Below, piece by piece: positions 35,313 through 47,810 of a stretch of 64,000 nucleotides of DNA. The position numbers and the translations under genes are program-made. Positions within the stretch are counted from its first letter, which is position 1; each line of letters starts with the position of its first letter. Under the pieces are notes generated by a model. It was given only the letters and a program-made list of their open reading frames with translations, was not told where the DNA came from and made no database searches. The stretch is from Promerops cafer (taxonomy: Eukaryota > Chordata > Aves > Passeriformes > Nectariniidae): the NCBI GenBank assembly GCA_013398275.1, contig VZSE01002177.1, positions 1 through 64,000 on the forward strand, given 5' to 3'.

Positions 35313-38300
35313 AAACCACAGGAAAGGGATCAACTTATCTTTCACATTCCCTTCAGTTTCTACTAGAGTTGGATAAGGTTGCCACTTTGCAACATACCGG
35401 TCATGAGCAAGCCTTATCTGAGGTTTTCATCACATTCAGAGCCACAACAGAGTAAAACAGACTTTTCTGTACTTCAGAGAAATTCACGGGCAAATATGCC
35501 CTCATTTCCCTTAGATCCAACTTCTTAGGATTCATACAGAGCCCTAGAACTGGGTGGCTGGATTTTGTCAAAAGTTTCTGTCCCTTAAGGGTTTATTCTT
35601 CCCCTGATGAGCTCTTGTGATTCCCACTGCCACTAATGGGAAGCAATGCATGCCTGGGAGGAGAGCTCTGCCCCTCACAGTGAGAAAGGAATGAGTGGTT
35701 TTATCAGAGTGGGATGGGGAAGAACAGAAGGAAAAAGAAAGCTTTGAAAGCTGTCTAATTACAGGCTGGTGTTTTAACTGCTCTACCAGCCAGTGCATGT
35801 ACTAAACATTTGCTACAGTACAGCTTTGTTTTTCTTGATTAGAGAGGAGCATTTGAAAGACTGGTGAATGTGTAGGAAGCAGAAAAGAGAAAAGCCCACC
35901 CCACTGGTGAAATGCAGAAATGGCTGCTGAAGGGAATCCAGTGGTGCATTAGCAGCAATGAGGATGATGCTGCAGCTCTTCTTGTGCGTAGGTGCACGTC
36001 CCTTTTCCAGGCAGCACTCTTGACTTTCTTTAGACTGAGTGAGCATGCAAGTACAGGAATTCCCATTAAGGAACCTGAAGAATTCTATGATGATCAATTA
36101 TGAGGAATTGGGTCCCTGTGGTGGCAACTCTTGCTGAACAGGGACAGCCTTTGCCTTTCCCCACTGGTGGCCTAAACAGGAGATTAACATTAACCCCAGA
36201 CGTGCCCTAGCTCCTAATCAATAATAGATTCACTCATGATTTTTGTTATGGGAAATCCAAATTCAGTCCCCATGGGAAACTCATTAGGAGGACAAGGATG
36301 GTTGTATATGAAAATGGAAGAAGAAATAAATTATTAAGAGTGAGATTGCCAAGTATAAAGCACTTCTGTGCAATGCACCTGAGTGTTCATGCGCCCACAG
36401 TGCTATGGTGATCCATTCTTCCAGGTCATACCTGAGCGGTGAAGAAGTGGCTGTGTCCACTTCCAGGAGCCCTCTTTCCCAGCCACTTGTATGGTAGGCA
36501 CAACCTCCACATAACAGAGTGCAGAGTCAGAAGACTCTGCAGATATGTCTTTTCTTGCCTTTGAGTAAATAAATCATTCTCCTTCTCTTCTCCTTCTGTG
36601 TAACTCTGTAACCAATTTCAGCTTGACTAAAATGCACATCAGTTCAAAGAACAGCTCTTCAAAAACAGCTTCTTAAGATAGATTTTTATTCTCACTTCAG
36701 TGCTGATGCTAATCCTCCTTACTGGTTTCTGCCTCAGAGCTCCAGTCAGACCTGTCCCCACTCCTGTGTACCTGCTTAACCTCTTCACTGCCAGCCACAA
36801 TTGCAAAGTAATCTTCCAAGAGATTTTCTTGGCTACTTACCACAAGGACAGTTCACTCCATGCAGAAAGGACCCAAAATTGGCCAACAGGGAAGAAAAGG
36901 CTAACGAAGCCATTTATAAGATGCATCTACCTGTCAGCTCATTTCCCTGCTTGCAATGACACAGAAATAAAAAGAAGAAACTTCTAAACTGATGATGCAG
37001 CTGTTTAAACCGATTTGGCCATAATGCCAGCAAGAGCTTTAAATGGTGCATTAATTTCTACCATAGAGGCAGAAGAATAAGAAATGTGCATATTACAGTA
37101 AATGTTGTGTCTGAGATCTCATGGAAAACTGCTGAGCTCAAGTGCTTGACCTGGCATGGGTTTGTGAACCTGAATTTTCACAGCAAAACCTGGAAAAGAA
37201 ACATGAATTATGAACCCTAGGAGAGGTGTCTCACAGTACACCAGGGTTCAGGCCCCTATTGAAGTTATCAAAGGATCAAATAAACCTAACAATACAGTGA
37301 CTCTACATTTAGTAAAAGATGTTTTAAAATTTTTGGAGGGCAAGGTTAGTCTGCTCCCACATGAATGAAGAGACTGAAAGGACTGAGGAACATGTGCAGG
37401 TTGCTGAGAGGTATCTGCAAGAGAGTCCCCACCCTGTCCCTGTGCCAGCATGACAGGGCTAACTCACTTCTGCCACCTCTCTAAAAGTGGCTGCAAAATG
37501 TATAGAAAAAAGCAAACTTCATGAACTCATGATTTTTTTTCCAGTGAAAGGTACTGTCTTAATAGTTCTGGAGAATTATTTAACTACAGTGGGTAGTAAA
37601 ATGTACTTTGTCTTCTCTTTTTTCATTGTCCATCAGAGGGCAAGGGGGAAATGAAACCCCTGGAGATGAGGCAGTATCTGGCCTCCCTATTAATATAAAA
37701 GCAGTAAAATTATTTTCTCATTGCATTTAAGAAGGCCAAAACAAGTAAAATCAGTTATGTAGATAGATACAATAGGTTTTTTCTTTGGCATTCTTATGGT
37801 CTGAATATAACACAGGAAGGAAAGGTGTGCATGAGAGAAGTCAGGACCCTGAACAAAGAGTGTTCTGAATTACCTTTGCAACCCTACATGTTTGTTGCTC
37901 TGTGCAGGTTCCCTTTGCTGTGTGGGATTCCCATGGAAAATCCCTATAGAGTTCAGCTCCACAATGGTGGGGATTGCTGTGATGCACATCATCTTTGGTC
38001 TTTTAAGCACTGGATGAAGAGCTACTGTTTCTTTCCATGCAGTGATGTGGTTATGAAAATATTCTATTTCCATCTGCCAATTTTCCACTTCTATGGCTGG
38101 CTCAAAGAATTTCAAGCCTGCTGACTGTTCTGCTTTGTGACAAAATATTATGCACTGAATTTCCACTATCTGCATTAATGGAATGTGCAGGTACTACATG
38201 TAAATAGCAGGTGCCAGCCTGGAGACACCTCTCCCTTGAAATTTCAAAGAGGTACTTTTGTGGCTCTAAAATGGTTTTGGAAGCTTCTCAAATGCTGTTA

Positions 38301-41300
38301 TTTGGACTTGGGGTTTTTTCATTAAAGAAAGCTATTTCTGCACCCTCCCATTTATCTCCCACTCCTTTTACTTTCTGCAAGATAGCTAGCTGGAATGCTA
38401 TGGTTCAAATTCAAAATATGGCTTGCTACTTAGTGATGGTGACGCTTTCCTGTGCACTCCCTGGGGCTGTCAGGGGTCAGGTTGCAGCTTGTCTTTTTCC
38501 CAGCAAGGTTTTCCAGGAAGACAAGTTCACTACAGAAACCTGGGAAACCTGGAGGAGTTGCTAGCACAGATGTCAGAGCAATGCCTGAGGAGTTTTTCTC
38601 CATAGGGGATAAATCTTCAGGACCTGAAGTAGTCCTTTAAGAATTTAAGAAAGCCTTTAACCTCTCCTTATTTCAGTTTCTTGTTGATGTGGTATGCCAA
38701 GAAGGCTGTATTCCTAAATTATGTAAATTTAATGCTATCCAAGAGCCTCACGGGCTTTAACCGTTCTCAGGGGTAAACGCAGGGACTTGCTGTATGGTGA
38801 GCTGCTAAGCAGTCTGTCCTCACACCTGCCTCTGCTGTCACAGAAAGTGTGCCATGCAGAGCCCTGCTTCCTCTTCATCTCTGCCTGAAGTCTGCACATC
38901 CTTCTCTCAGTACTGACCAGCACCCCACCTCCCACTGGGATTTAAAAGAAATCAAGTGGGCAGGTGGACAATAACCAATGTGTTGTAATTAAAGCAAATC
39001 AGCAGACATAGTTCAACAATCATTTGCTCTCCTATGGCAGCAAGTGTGCCTGAGGGAAATTTCTTCCTGTGCAGCTGTCACACACATGAGTCTAGGAGAA
39101 CCTTTGATCCTTCTCTTTCTTTAGCTATGTCAGAATGGTGTCCTGCTAATATTCCACTCTTGATTTTACCTTGTAATTTGCAACACTGATTGAACTGTGC
39201 ATATGCAACTTGTTTCTCATCCCTGTTCTTTGTGAAGCTGAGAGAAGCACATGAATCTAATACATATACTGTAAAGAGTACCTTTGGAAACTAATCCTCA
39301 GTTGGATTTTTTTTTCTTTAGGAAAATAATTACTTTTTCACAAGTAGTCATGGACCAATCCAGATGGTAAAATTGGCCCTTTCATTAAAGTCAATAGTAC
39401 TATAGCAGTTTGAAAGAGGTAGAGAGGTGATTCTGCAGACTCAAGAGGTTAAAGAACAGATCTGTCCAAGCAGTTTGTGAAAAAAACATGTGGGAGACTA
39501 AATAATTACCCAGTGCATCTTCCTAATGTAGAGTTGTTCTTGGTTCATTAACTAAGACTTTATTCAAGTAGTTCCAAGTGATAAGGTTCTACCATTTTTC
39601 TCATAATTTCCTCACAATTAAAACAAAAAATCATAATATAATGTCCCTGGTCTTCACTACAGGCTCAGTTTCTTCCCCGTTTCTACTAGGGCATACTAAT
39701 TATAAAGAGGCCTTGGGCTCTCTGTGTGATCTTGCATCTCTTCTCAGATATTTCCTACTCTTAAGAACTTCAGAAGAATTGTTCTTTTCACTCTCACTGT
39801 TTCATACAATTCTTTCATGGTTGGGACAGACTTTCCAATTCTAGTACTAAGTGAAGGAAACAAACCCTAAAAATGAATGTTGTACCTCTCTATTGAAAGG
39901 CAGTTTGAAACAGAGAATAAATGCTAGACCATCTTCTGAGATGCAGGGTGCCCAGCTAACCCGGGCAGCAGCAAAAGTACTCTGTTAACAGCACCAGACC
40001 TGGTTCCAGTACAGGGCGCTTTCCCTCTTCACCATTGAGCTTCTTTTGGTCCATCAGTGTCTTTAAGTGCCTTCCTTCCCAGCATGCTGATTTCACCCAT
40101 AGCCCACTGTCCCTTCTAAACTTGGCTTGGCATTAGCATTACTATTCCCCTGATTTCTGGTTTCCAATACTTTTCCAGCATCTCAGATGATTCCTTGCCC
40201 AACCATCATCACCTGAGCTTCCCCGAGTCAGATCTAATTGCATTGTGATTGCTTGACTATTCTTCTCATTCTTCCTCAACAAATACTGAGGCTCCTAATC
40301 CCACAGCAATAAGAAAAGAAAGCAAACAAAACCATATCCAATGAAGCTTCTTTCCCAAGGCGTAGGGACATGCTTGGAGATGTCTCAATTCCCTTTTCCA
40401 GCTTTATAAACTGCTAGACATAGTCATTATCATCTCAGAGCTGAATCTATTGTGAAGCTATGAAAACTGCTTTTAAAGTTTGCCTTGGCTGTGCTACTCT
40501 GCCTCCCTTCCTTTCCTGACCCTTCACACCCACCAGGAGCTGAAGAAGGAGGTGATGATGGGTGCTGAGGATTGGGAAAATTACCACTGGCTCTTTGCCA
40601 GCTGCTATGCAGAAAGCACTGCCAGCCTCTCCCACCATTCCCCTCTGTCACTGCTTATCCTCTCTGGTGTTTATAACCTGTGTGACTTTGAAAACGAAGG
40701 TGAGAGATTCTCCACCACTGGAGTTACAGTATGGGGCTGATCTTAGTTAGAGACCACAGAAAGGTGAGCTGGGGACCCAATCCCCCAAAGCACCTGCAGC
40801 CTGAGTTATATTTACTGCAGTCTTATGAGTGAAAGACAAAAAGCAATATTCTATTACAGTCCTAATTTCTTTTCTACTGTTGGCTGTAAATGTTTATCAT
40901 GTAACTCAATGTACCCTGTCAGCAAGAAGAGAGAACCAAATAAAGCAAAGGAAGGTTTTATTAATGTCTCTCTGATCAGAACAGGTTTATGGTAGTAAAA
41001 GGACCCAAACATAGGGTCTTACTTGAGCAAAAATAAGTTCTTATGTCAGATTGGTGAGAGGAATATTTATACAAATGCAAGTGCAAGGGAAGAAAGATGG
41101 AGGGAAGCTCTAGTCTTGATTGGGTATGTGAAGATATGGAGAGAAACAGTCACTGGGAAATGCATGCCTTCTAGGAAAGTTAATTCTTTTTCATAACAGG
41201 ATAATACTATTCTTCTAGGCTTTGAAGCAAGTTCCTTTTTTTTTCTTTGTTAAGGTGTCATGTTTGGCCATTTGAGTGTAGTCTGTCATTCCACCTTAAA

Positions 41301-41349
41301 CAAGATAAGAACTTTGCCTTGTGCACTGTGATGCTGTGGTTTGATGGAT
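35313..41349. other. Long unique noncoding segment
   Basis: About 6 kb without a recognisable gene or clear repeat. Frames up to 117 codons (38211-38564 +) have no domain. A 95-codon + frame at 36700-36987 begins with a hydrophobic, signal-like stretch (MLMLILLTGFCLRAP) but has a weak start context and no homology I know. AAACCGATTTGGCCATAATG and following sequence near 37006-37060 looks non-repetitive and might be conserved. Confidence 0.5.
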
Positions 41350-41485
41350 CCAGATGAGACTCAGGAGATGACAGCATTACTTTCAGCTCTGTCACTGGCA
41401 TGCAGGTTGACCTGGCCAAGACATGTAATCAATCTTTGTCTCATTTACCTGCCTTACAGTGAAACTAGTGGGAATAATCTGGTTT
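41350..41485 (-). repeat. MIR-type SINE relic
   Basis: On the + strand this follows the reverse complement of MIR: GAGACTCAGGAGATGACAGC, then AGCTCTGTCACTGGCATGCA, GTTGACCTGGCCAAGACATG, TCTTTGTCTCATTTACCTGC and AGTGGGAATAATCTGG. Compare the usual CAGGAGACCTGGGTT, GGCTCTGCCACTGACTTGCT, GTGTGACCTTGGGCAAGTCA, CTGTGCCTCAGTTTCCCCAT and TGGGGATAATAAT. It is collinear but diverged. Confidence 0.6.
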
Positions 41486-42462
41486 TTAGCTTGTGTTGGG
41501 TATTCTTGGTAAAAATATTGGATTCAAGCTTGTGTGGAAAGGACTAGAGATAGCTGGTCATTTGTATTAAAATATTTATTTTAATGAAACTAAGCCAATA
41601 GAGTGACTGCTCTTTGTCCTGATCACTTGAAGGAAAATTTAAGAATAATCCTGTAGATTACAGAGCTGCTTGAAAAGGATTATTCCTATGGTGCCTTCAG
41701 GGGGTCTCAGTCTTTGCTGCCCTGCTCTGTTGAGGATCGGTGGATTGCAAGCATGTGGCTGCATCTTTGATAAGGCATCAAAACATCGAAACCACCACGG
41801 AACACACCACAGTGTAGCTCATAAGTGCCCATACTGGCTCTGACACTCATTCCAATAAGAGTTCTACTTGACCTAATTTTCCCTGCCTTTTTAACATGAG
41901 CATAGCTAATGCCCCTGAAATTTTTCCAATACTTGCACTTAGAGATTTTGTGCAGTGCCCTTGGCATTTTCCAAGCACGCCAGATGCTCCACAGCTCTGA
42001 ATGGTTATATTTACATTGTATTTTCATCCTAGACTTGAGCCGTGGGCTTTGACTTCACACAGTCTGCTATTTTGCCCAAACTGATCTCAGCTGTCAGGAA
42101 GGGGTTCAGATCATCCTGCCTGAGTGTGGCAGGAGCCCCACCTTGTGCCCTCTCTTTCCTCTCCACCCCATGTTCAGACCCCATTTGCTGAAGCAGGGCT
42201 GACCTGAGAGGTTTAGGCTGCCCATGCAAGAGACAGGACACTCCAGCCTGGACTGAAGCTGGGAATAGGAAACAAATCAGAGTTCTGACCTCATCTTGCA
42301 CTGCATGGCTCTTTTTGGCAGCTGCTACACAGAAGGTGCCAGTCAAGAACAGGGCCTTTTCCTGCCAGACTTGCTCCCATAAGCACATTAGCCAGAAACA
42401 TAAACAGAAGGCAGAAGAATATCTTGGGATTATGTTTTCCTTTCCTTGTACTATGTGCCTCT
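41486..42462. other. Unique noncoding sequence
   Basis: No gene recognised. Minus-strand frames of 106 and 119 codons (41707-42027 and 42029-42388) lack domains. Confidence 0.5.
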
Positions 42463-42651
42463 ACTTTTTCTCTCTCTCCCTCTCTCTCCCTTTCCCCACC
42501 TCAGGTGACTGCTATTTCTCTTTGCAATGCCATGCAAGAACAGCCCACATGCTGGGCATCAAATGGAGATGATATGGATCCACATCTCAGCAATTTATCT
42601 TTTGCTGGCTTGTTTGAGACTCAAAGTACCAATCTGGCTTTTAATACTCAG
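42463..42651 (+). other. CT-rich tract followed by an exon-like frame
   Basis: A strongly pyrimidine-rich tract (CTTTTTCTCTCTCTCCCTCT and onward) ends CCTCAG at 42504, an excellent acceptor context. From 42505 an open frame runs 49 codons to CAG|GTACTA at 42651/42652, a weak donor, leaving exactly 147 bases in phase 0. The peptide includes QEQPTCWASNGDDMDPHLSN and matches nothing I recognise. It may equally be a simple repeat next to a random frame. Confidence 0.15.
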
Positions 42652-44103
42652 GTACTACTAAATTTGAAGTGACTCTCAGGAATAGCTCCACAGATTCATA
42701 AAGCTTTTTACATAGCCTCAGCTTCAATATAGATGGATGTTTTTATTTCTGTATTCCTCCCTGTAAAAATGGTAAAGTATGTAGGTGGACACCTAGTCAG
42801 ACTTCTGGGATGTCTGTATGAGATCTGTCCCATTCCTCAAAGGCTTGGCACCTGCAGTGAAGTAAATGCAGTTTGGTATGGATTTTGTACATAGTCTTGA
42901 AGCTATTAGGCAAACAAAAAAAATTTCAAGACTACACATTACCAAACTTGATACTCATTTCAGCTGGTGTTACTATGAGAAACCCAGAGGTACACAGTCC
43001 AGTTTTAATATCAGAAGCAGTACTTAATCAGCTCATTTTTGCACTCACCAACCAAACACATATTCCCAGTCTTAAAAACTGTTGGAAAGGGGAGGGGGTG
43101 ACAACGGTGTGATTTGCTGGAGACACCAACAAAAAGTATGCAACAAAACTAAACTTCAGAGTTGATAAAAGATGGTGGCACCAAACCTATGTTCATTTGG
43201 TGTCTGAATCACCTATCTAGACATGGATATAAAGTGCCTTGTATAGGCAGCTGCTCTCCCACTGCTGCAACAGAGGCCCAGCCAGGGCACAAGGGGAAAC
43301 TGAAATTTCACTACCCTTGCTTGACAGTCTGTAGCTGATGGCTTTAAACAGTCCTAAATCCTATCCTATAAAAAATACTCTTCAAAGTGTGCTTGAGAAT
43401 GTGAGGAAAGCAAAACTTTGTGGGCTTTTTTTTATTATTTCCTGGCTCTTTCCCAGTGGTAGTTATAGGCATTGAGTGTGTATGCAGGCACACAGTCACA
43501 TGCTTTCCCCTTAAAATGAGGAAATAAAAAGTACATGGAGATCTCCTGATGCATGAAAACTGAAAAAGTAAAACAAAACTTAAAAAAAAAAAGCATTTAA
43601 TAACAGCAGGGCTGTGTTCATTGCTTACAGCTTGGACTCCAGTGCAACAGGAATTGAAATAAATGCTAAAGAATCAGGCACAGTTTTGTCTGTTTTGCTA
43701 CTAGGTCATTTTTAGGATGCAGGTGGATGGGACAGGGGTGGCTTGTCCTGACCACAGATCCCTGGATTTCCTCCACCGAAAATGATTAGTCTCCAGTCCT
43801 GGAATGCTGTCTGGACCAGGAACACTGGAGGAGATGGATGTCTCCCTAGCTGTTACCAGGCTGGCTTTGCTTGTTGTGACCTTTTCCAAACAGATAACTC
43901 CTCACATTTTGGGCATGGACTAAAGCCTGACCTGAAGAAGGGTGGGTTTAGGTATGTGCTGAGTGATTTCCCTAGTTAGAGCTGGAACAGCTAGCAGATA
44001 ACACTCTCTAAAGCACCAGCATCTGAAAAAAGTACCACCTCCTAGATCCTTAATTACTGGTGTTCCAGTGAGAACTTCTTTTATTTTGGTTGAATTGTCT
44101 GAC
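42652..44103. other. Unique noncoding sequence
   Basis: No gene recognised. Contains a 12-base A run near 43582-43593. Short frames only. Confidence 0.55.
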
Positions 44104-44371
44104 CTGAGAGACTCTTTACAGGGATACATGTGATAGGACCAGGGGTTATGGTTCCAAACTGAAAAAGGATAGGTTTTAATCAGTTATTAGGAAGAAACCC
44201 TTTGCTGTGAGGGTGGTGATGCACTGGAACAGGTTTCCCAGAAAAGCTGTGGGTGCCCCATCCCTGGAAGTGTTCAAGGCCAGGCTGGACAGGGCTTTGA
44301 GCAACCTGGTCTAGTGGTACAGTGGCTGGAGCTTGCTGGTCCCTTCCAATCCAAACCATTCTCTGATTCCA
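44104..44371 (+). mobile_element. CR1 LINE 3' end including the tail
   Basis: Collinear with avian CR1: GAGACTCTTTACAGGGATAC, GTGATAGGACCAGGGGTTAT, TTATTAGGAAGAAACCCTTT, GTGAGGGTGGTGATGCACTG, GTGCCCCATCCCTGGAAGTG, TTCAAGGCCAGGCTGGACAG, GAGCAACCTGGTCTAGTGGT, and the end CCAAACCATTCTCTGATTCC. It is 5'-truncated, retaining only the 3' untranslated region and the last codons of ORF2. The tail octamer is mutated, and a stretch is deleted after TCTAGTGG, where the consensus has the CCCTGCCCATGGCAGGG segment. Confidence 0.95.
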
Positions 44372-45929
44372 TGGTAACTAGTCAGCAGATATCTATGAGC
44401 AATTAGACCTTCTGGAATACTTTCCTGAGTCGTTAACACAGTGGACAACATCCACTTCTAGTTCAGAGAAGACTTTACATATTCTCCCCATGACCACAGT
44501 TGAATGGCTTCAGCTGCACAGCTGCTATAGCAAAGCTGCCCCAACTTCAGGCATTTACCTGGATGACCAAAGTTGTCCCAGGCTTCTTTCATTGCCAAAA
44601 GACAGAGCTAGGCATCTCCAGCCCATGGTTTGGATATAAGCTGACTGGACCACAGAGGGCAATGGGTGCAAGCAGCACTCCTGACTGCAGAACCCAGCAG
44701 CTCTTCTGCACCTGCTGACAGATGAAATTTGGGATGATAAATCCAGCCCCAACAGTAGATTAGCTCTGAGTTGTGGGCATATTATAATTCTGTGAGGGCA
44801 CTGCTGTGTAGATTTCCTTTCCTGAGGCTATTTAACAGAGGTTTCATTATGGAAGGAGATGATACAGGCCCATGTAATTTCAAAGGAGAACAAAGCTTGC
44901 TGTAGAGGTGTGAGCAGAATCCTGGAGGCTATCTGGAGTCAGGCTGATTAGATAACATTTCCCAGACAGTTTTCATTAAAAAAGAAGTCTTTGTATTAAG
45001 TTCATTTTTAGTTTTTGCAAAACCATATGAATTTCTGTGGAATTCCTGCAGGAGAAAACATTTTTAAAACAAAAATGGATTTAGAATTCCATTTCAAAAT
45101 TTCAGTTTGAAACAGGAAAATTGTATCAGTACTACTTTTCTATGCATTTTTCATATTTCTGTTTTGTGTATGCCTTCTTTCGTGAGATCACTGTTGAAAT
45201 GTTCTCTTTTTAATTTTTGCACAATAAAGTAATCTCTTGGATATTAATGAAGCCAGGATTTAATCCAATTCACAAAAAGAGCTAAGACACTCTAATTAGC
45301 TCAATGTGATTGCCCTCAATACTTGAAAGCAGAAAAATACCAGGATATTTCAATGACCACTTGCATTCATACTTTGATGCACCATCAGCAGTAGGAACAA
45401 ATGTTATATGGTCTTAATAAAAAAAGATTTTTTAAAACACACACAAAATTCAGAATTATTTTTGAAAGTCAGGTAAGAAATATTGGAAGATTAAAAAAAG
45501 AAATATTTTTGAAAGTCTAATTTTTTTTCTCTTTTTTTTTCCTGGAATTCTACTTCCATTATTTCAATTGAGCTTGCTAGTAAGTAACCTACAGTAAATT
45601 TGACTTTAATGGTTTAAAATGATGCTAGCCCAGCTGTATTGTTTCTACTGGTTGAGATAACCAGCCTAAGAGTAAGATCCAATGAACTTAGTGCAACCCC
45701 CTAATTGCTTTCCCCGATTGGGAGGTGTAACTAAAGGTGGCAGATTCAAAGAAGAAGGGTCTGGAACGGTCTCACTTTGCATCCTGTCCTTCAGTCTATC
45801 TCAGAAGCAGTGACTTCCAGCAGGGTAAAATGGCAAATTGCTGGAGGCAGAACATTTTATCTGGTCCTGGATGCTCCCCCACCCCTGCCAGGTAGTCAGC
45901 ATCCCATAGCATCTGCAGGCAGATCTCAT
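44372..45929. other. Unique noncoding sequence
   Basis: No gene recognised. 45420-45545 is A- and T-rich, with several 7-9 base T or A runs. Confidence 0.55.
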
Positions 45930-46064
45930 CCTGCCTTTGTCTTAATTCCCCCTTCTGTAAAGAATGTAAGTAATAATGCAACTACCTACCTCAAAGCAGT
46001 GCAGGAATTAATTACTGTTAGTAAAGTCCTTTGAAGATAAGATCTAAGTATTATTATTAATAAT
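45930..46064 (-). repeat. MIR-type SINE relic, 3' half
   Basis: On the + strand: CCTTTGTCTTAATTCCCCCT, TCTGTAAAGAATGTAAGTAA, CTACCTACCTCAAAGCAGTG, TTAGTAAAGTCCTTTGAAGA, then AAGTATTATTATTAATAA. The MIR reverse complement reads TGTGTCTCAGTTTCCCCATC, TGTAAAATGGGAATAATAAT, CCTACCTCACAGGG, AAAGTGCTTTGAAGATG and ends in ATTATTATT. This is the best-preserved MIR copy in the window. Confidence 0.7.
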
Positions 46065-47734
46065 TTACCTGCAATTTGCTCTGTGCCTTAAAAGACAGAA
46101 ATAATTTACCATGAAATTATGTGATACTACCTGGGGCTAAATTAAGGTCTTGAATGGATGTGAAGGGCTTACATTACTGTTAATGTAAACTACTATGTAG
46201 AGGTGCCAAAAGGCAGAACTGGGCTTTATGTAAATACCCAGCCAGGACCTCATTATATCATACAAAATTAGTACTTATAAAGGTCTTATGAATTCTAAGT
46301 TACCCATTTCCTGGGATATATACAGAGGTGCAGATCTGCAAAGACAGCCTCTTCAAGAAAAGTAAAAGTTATTTAGTAGTATGCATTTAAAGATAATAAC
46401 ACAAAAGACCTGAAGATTTATTTGTCAAAGAGGCAATGCATGAGGTTTTCCTTGGTTTCTTCAGACTGACACAATAACCCTCTTTGCATAATTTATCTCC
46501 CATTGTTTACCTCATTCATTATCCTAATGAGATACTTAAACATAATCTCCATCAGAAATATTTGCTTTGCCATAGGAGTGAAGGTTTAAGCTTCAGGGGA
46601 ATGAGATTCAGTGCTGAAAAGCCAAGAGAACCATGAACAGAACTGGAGAGACCAAGAGAACCATGACAGCTCCTCCTGTCAGAGGAAGCACAGAGCAGAC
46701 ACATTCTCCCCTGGCATCCTTGGTATTTAGGAGGGAAAAGTAGGCAGCTCTGGCAATGTTCCAGTCCTTCCTGCCCCTCGAGAGCAGAGGGATGCTTGCA
46801 AGAAGAGAAGTGCATTACTCATGTACCCCTGCTTAGCTACGACCCATGCTGCAGTAACTTGCCATGAAGTCAGATTTCCTTTGTGTGATAAATGATAAGC
46901 CACCAGCTTCATGAATCTCTCCTTTAAACATTTCCCAGGGATCAAGACACATTCTACTTCTATAGTTTATGAAGACACACCCAGAGATATCAAAGGGGAG
47001 AGAAATATACCCATTTGAATGGAGAATTCTTGGCAGCCCCCACAGCCATGAGACAAAACAGGTTGATTCTGGTGTCAGTAGAGAATATCTTCTCTCCCAG
47101 TCTGAGGACCAGGCTCTGGGAAAATTGTATGCACAGAGCATAGCAAGAAACATAAGGAAGGCTTAATATTTTGTAATAGATTATAAGCTTTGTCCAAGTT
47201 TTCATCATATCTGTGAGATAACATCTTCCTGAAGCTGTATCAAATTTATATTTCCAAGGTTAACAAAAGATAATACTAATGAGGATGAAATAGCAGGGAT
47301 GATGAACTCTAGCTGCTGATGAGGTAAAAATACAAATAATTTTCCTGTGAGCAAGTCTTTACAGTGAGAAGTGGTGTTGTTGGTGTAACAGCACCACAAT
47401 GAGGAGCTGGAATGGATACGCTAAAGGTACCATGATGTATCTCCAATACTCGCCGATAACGGAGTTCTGATTTTTCCTGCCTGGAGGCACAGTTATCTTC
47501 TCTCATTCTTTGCTTAACAAGCCAAAGCAGTGGAAAAAACTTCTCTGTTTTTAGTCTGTACCTGAGCAAATGAATCATGATGGAGAATTTAGTTCAAGCT
47601 AAGCAGATTCAGCTTAAGGACCTGACCAATGTTCTTAAAATGTATTTGCTCCAGTGTTTGGATGTGAGTGGTAACATGAGTCCCTCTCACAGCAGTACAG
47701 CTTATGTGATAGGAGACAACAAAAAAGTATCATG
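46065..47734. other. Unique noncoding sequence with a small tandem duplication
   Basis: No gene recognised. CCAAGAGAACCATGA occurs at 46622-46636 and again at 46652-46666, a 30-base period. The frames there (46552-46815 minus and neighbours) show the repeated peptide HGSLG but no domain. Confidence 0.55.
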
Positions 47735-47810
47735 CCCTCTCCTAAAATAAGGATACTATTACAGCTATTTCACAGAGTTATTAGCTACTATTTACAGGGA
47801 TTATGAAGCA
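47735..47810 (-). repeat. Possible MIR-type SINE scrap
   Basis: CCTAAAATAAGGATACTATT, then ATTTCACAGAGTTATTAGCT, resembles the MIR reverse complement (TAAAATGGGGATAATAAT, then CCTCACAGGGTTGTTGTGAG). It is short and diverged. Confidence 0.4.

Noticed and set aside
35102..35455. 117-codon + strand frame
   Set aside because: Largely the antisense shadow of the minus-strand CR1 reverse-transcriptase fragment.
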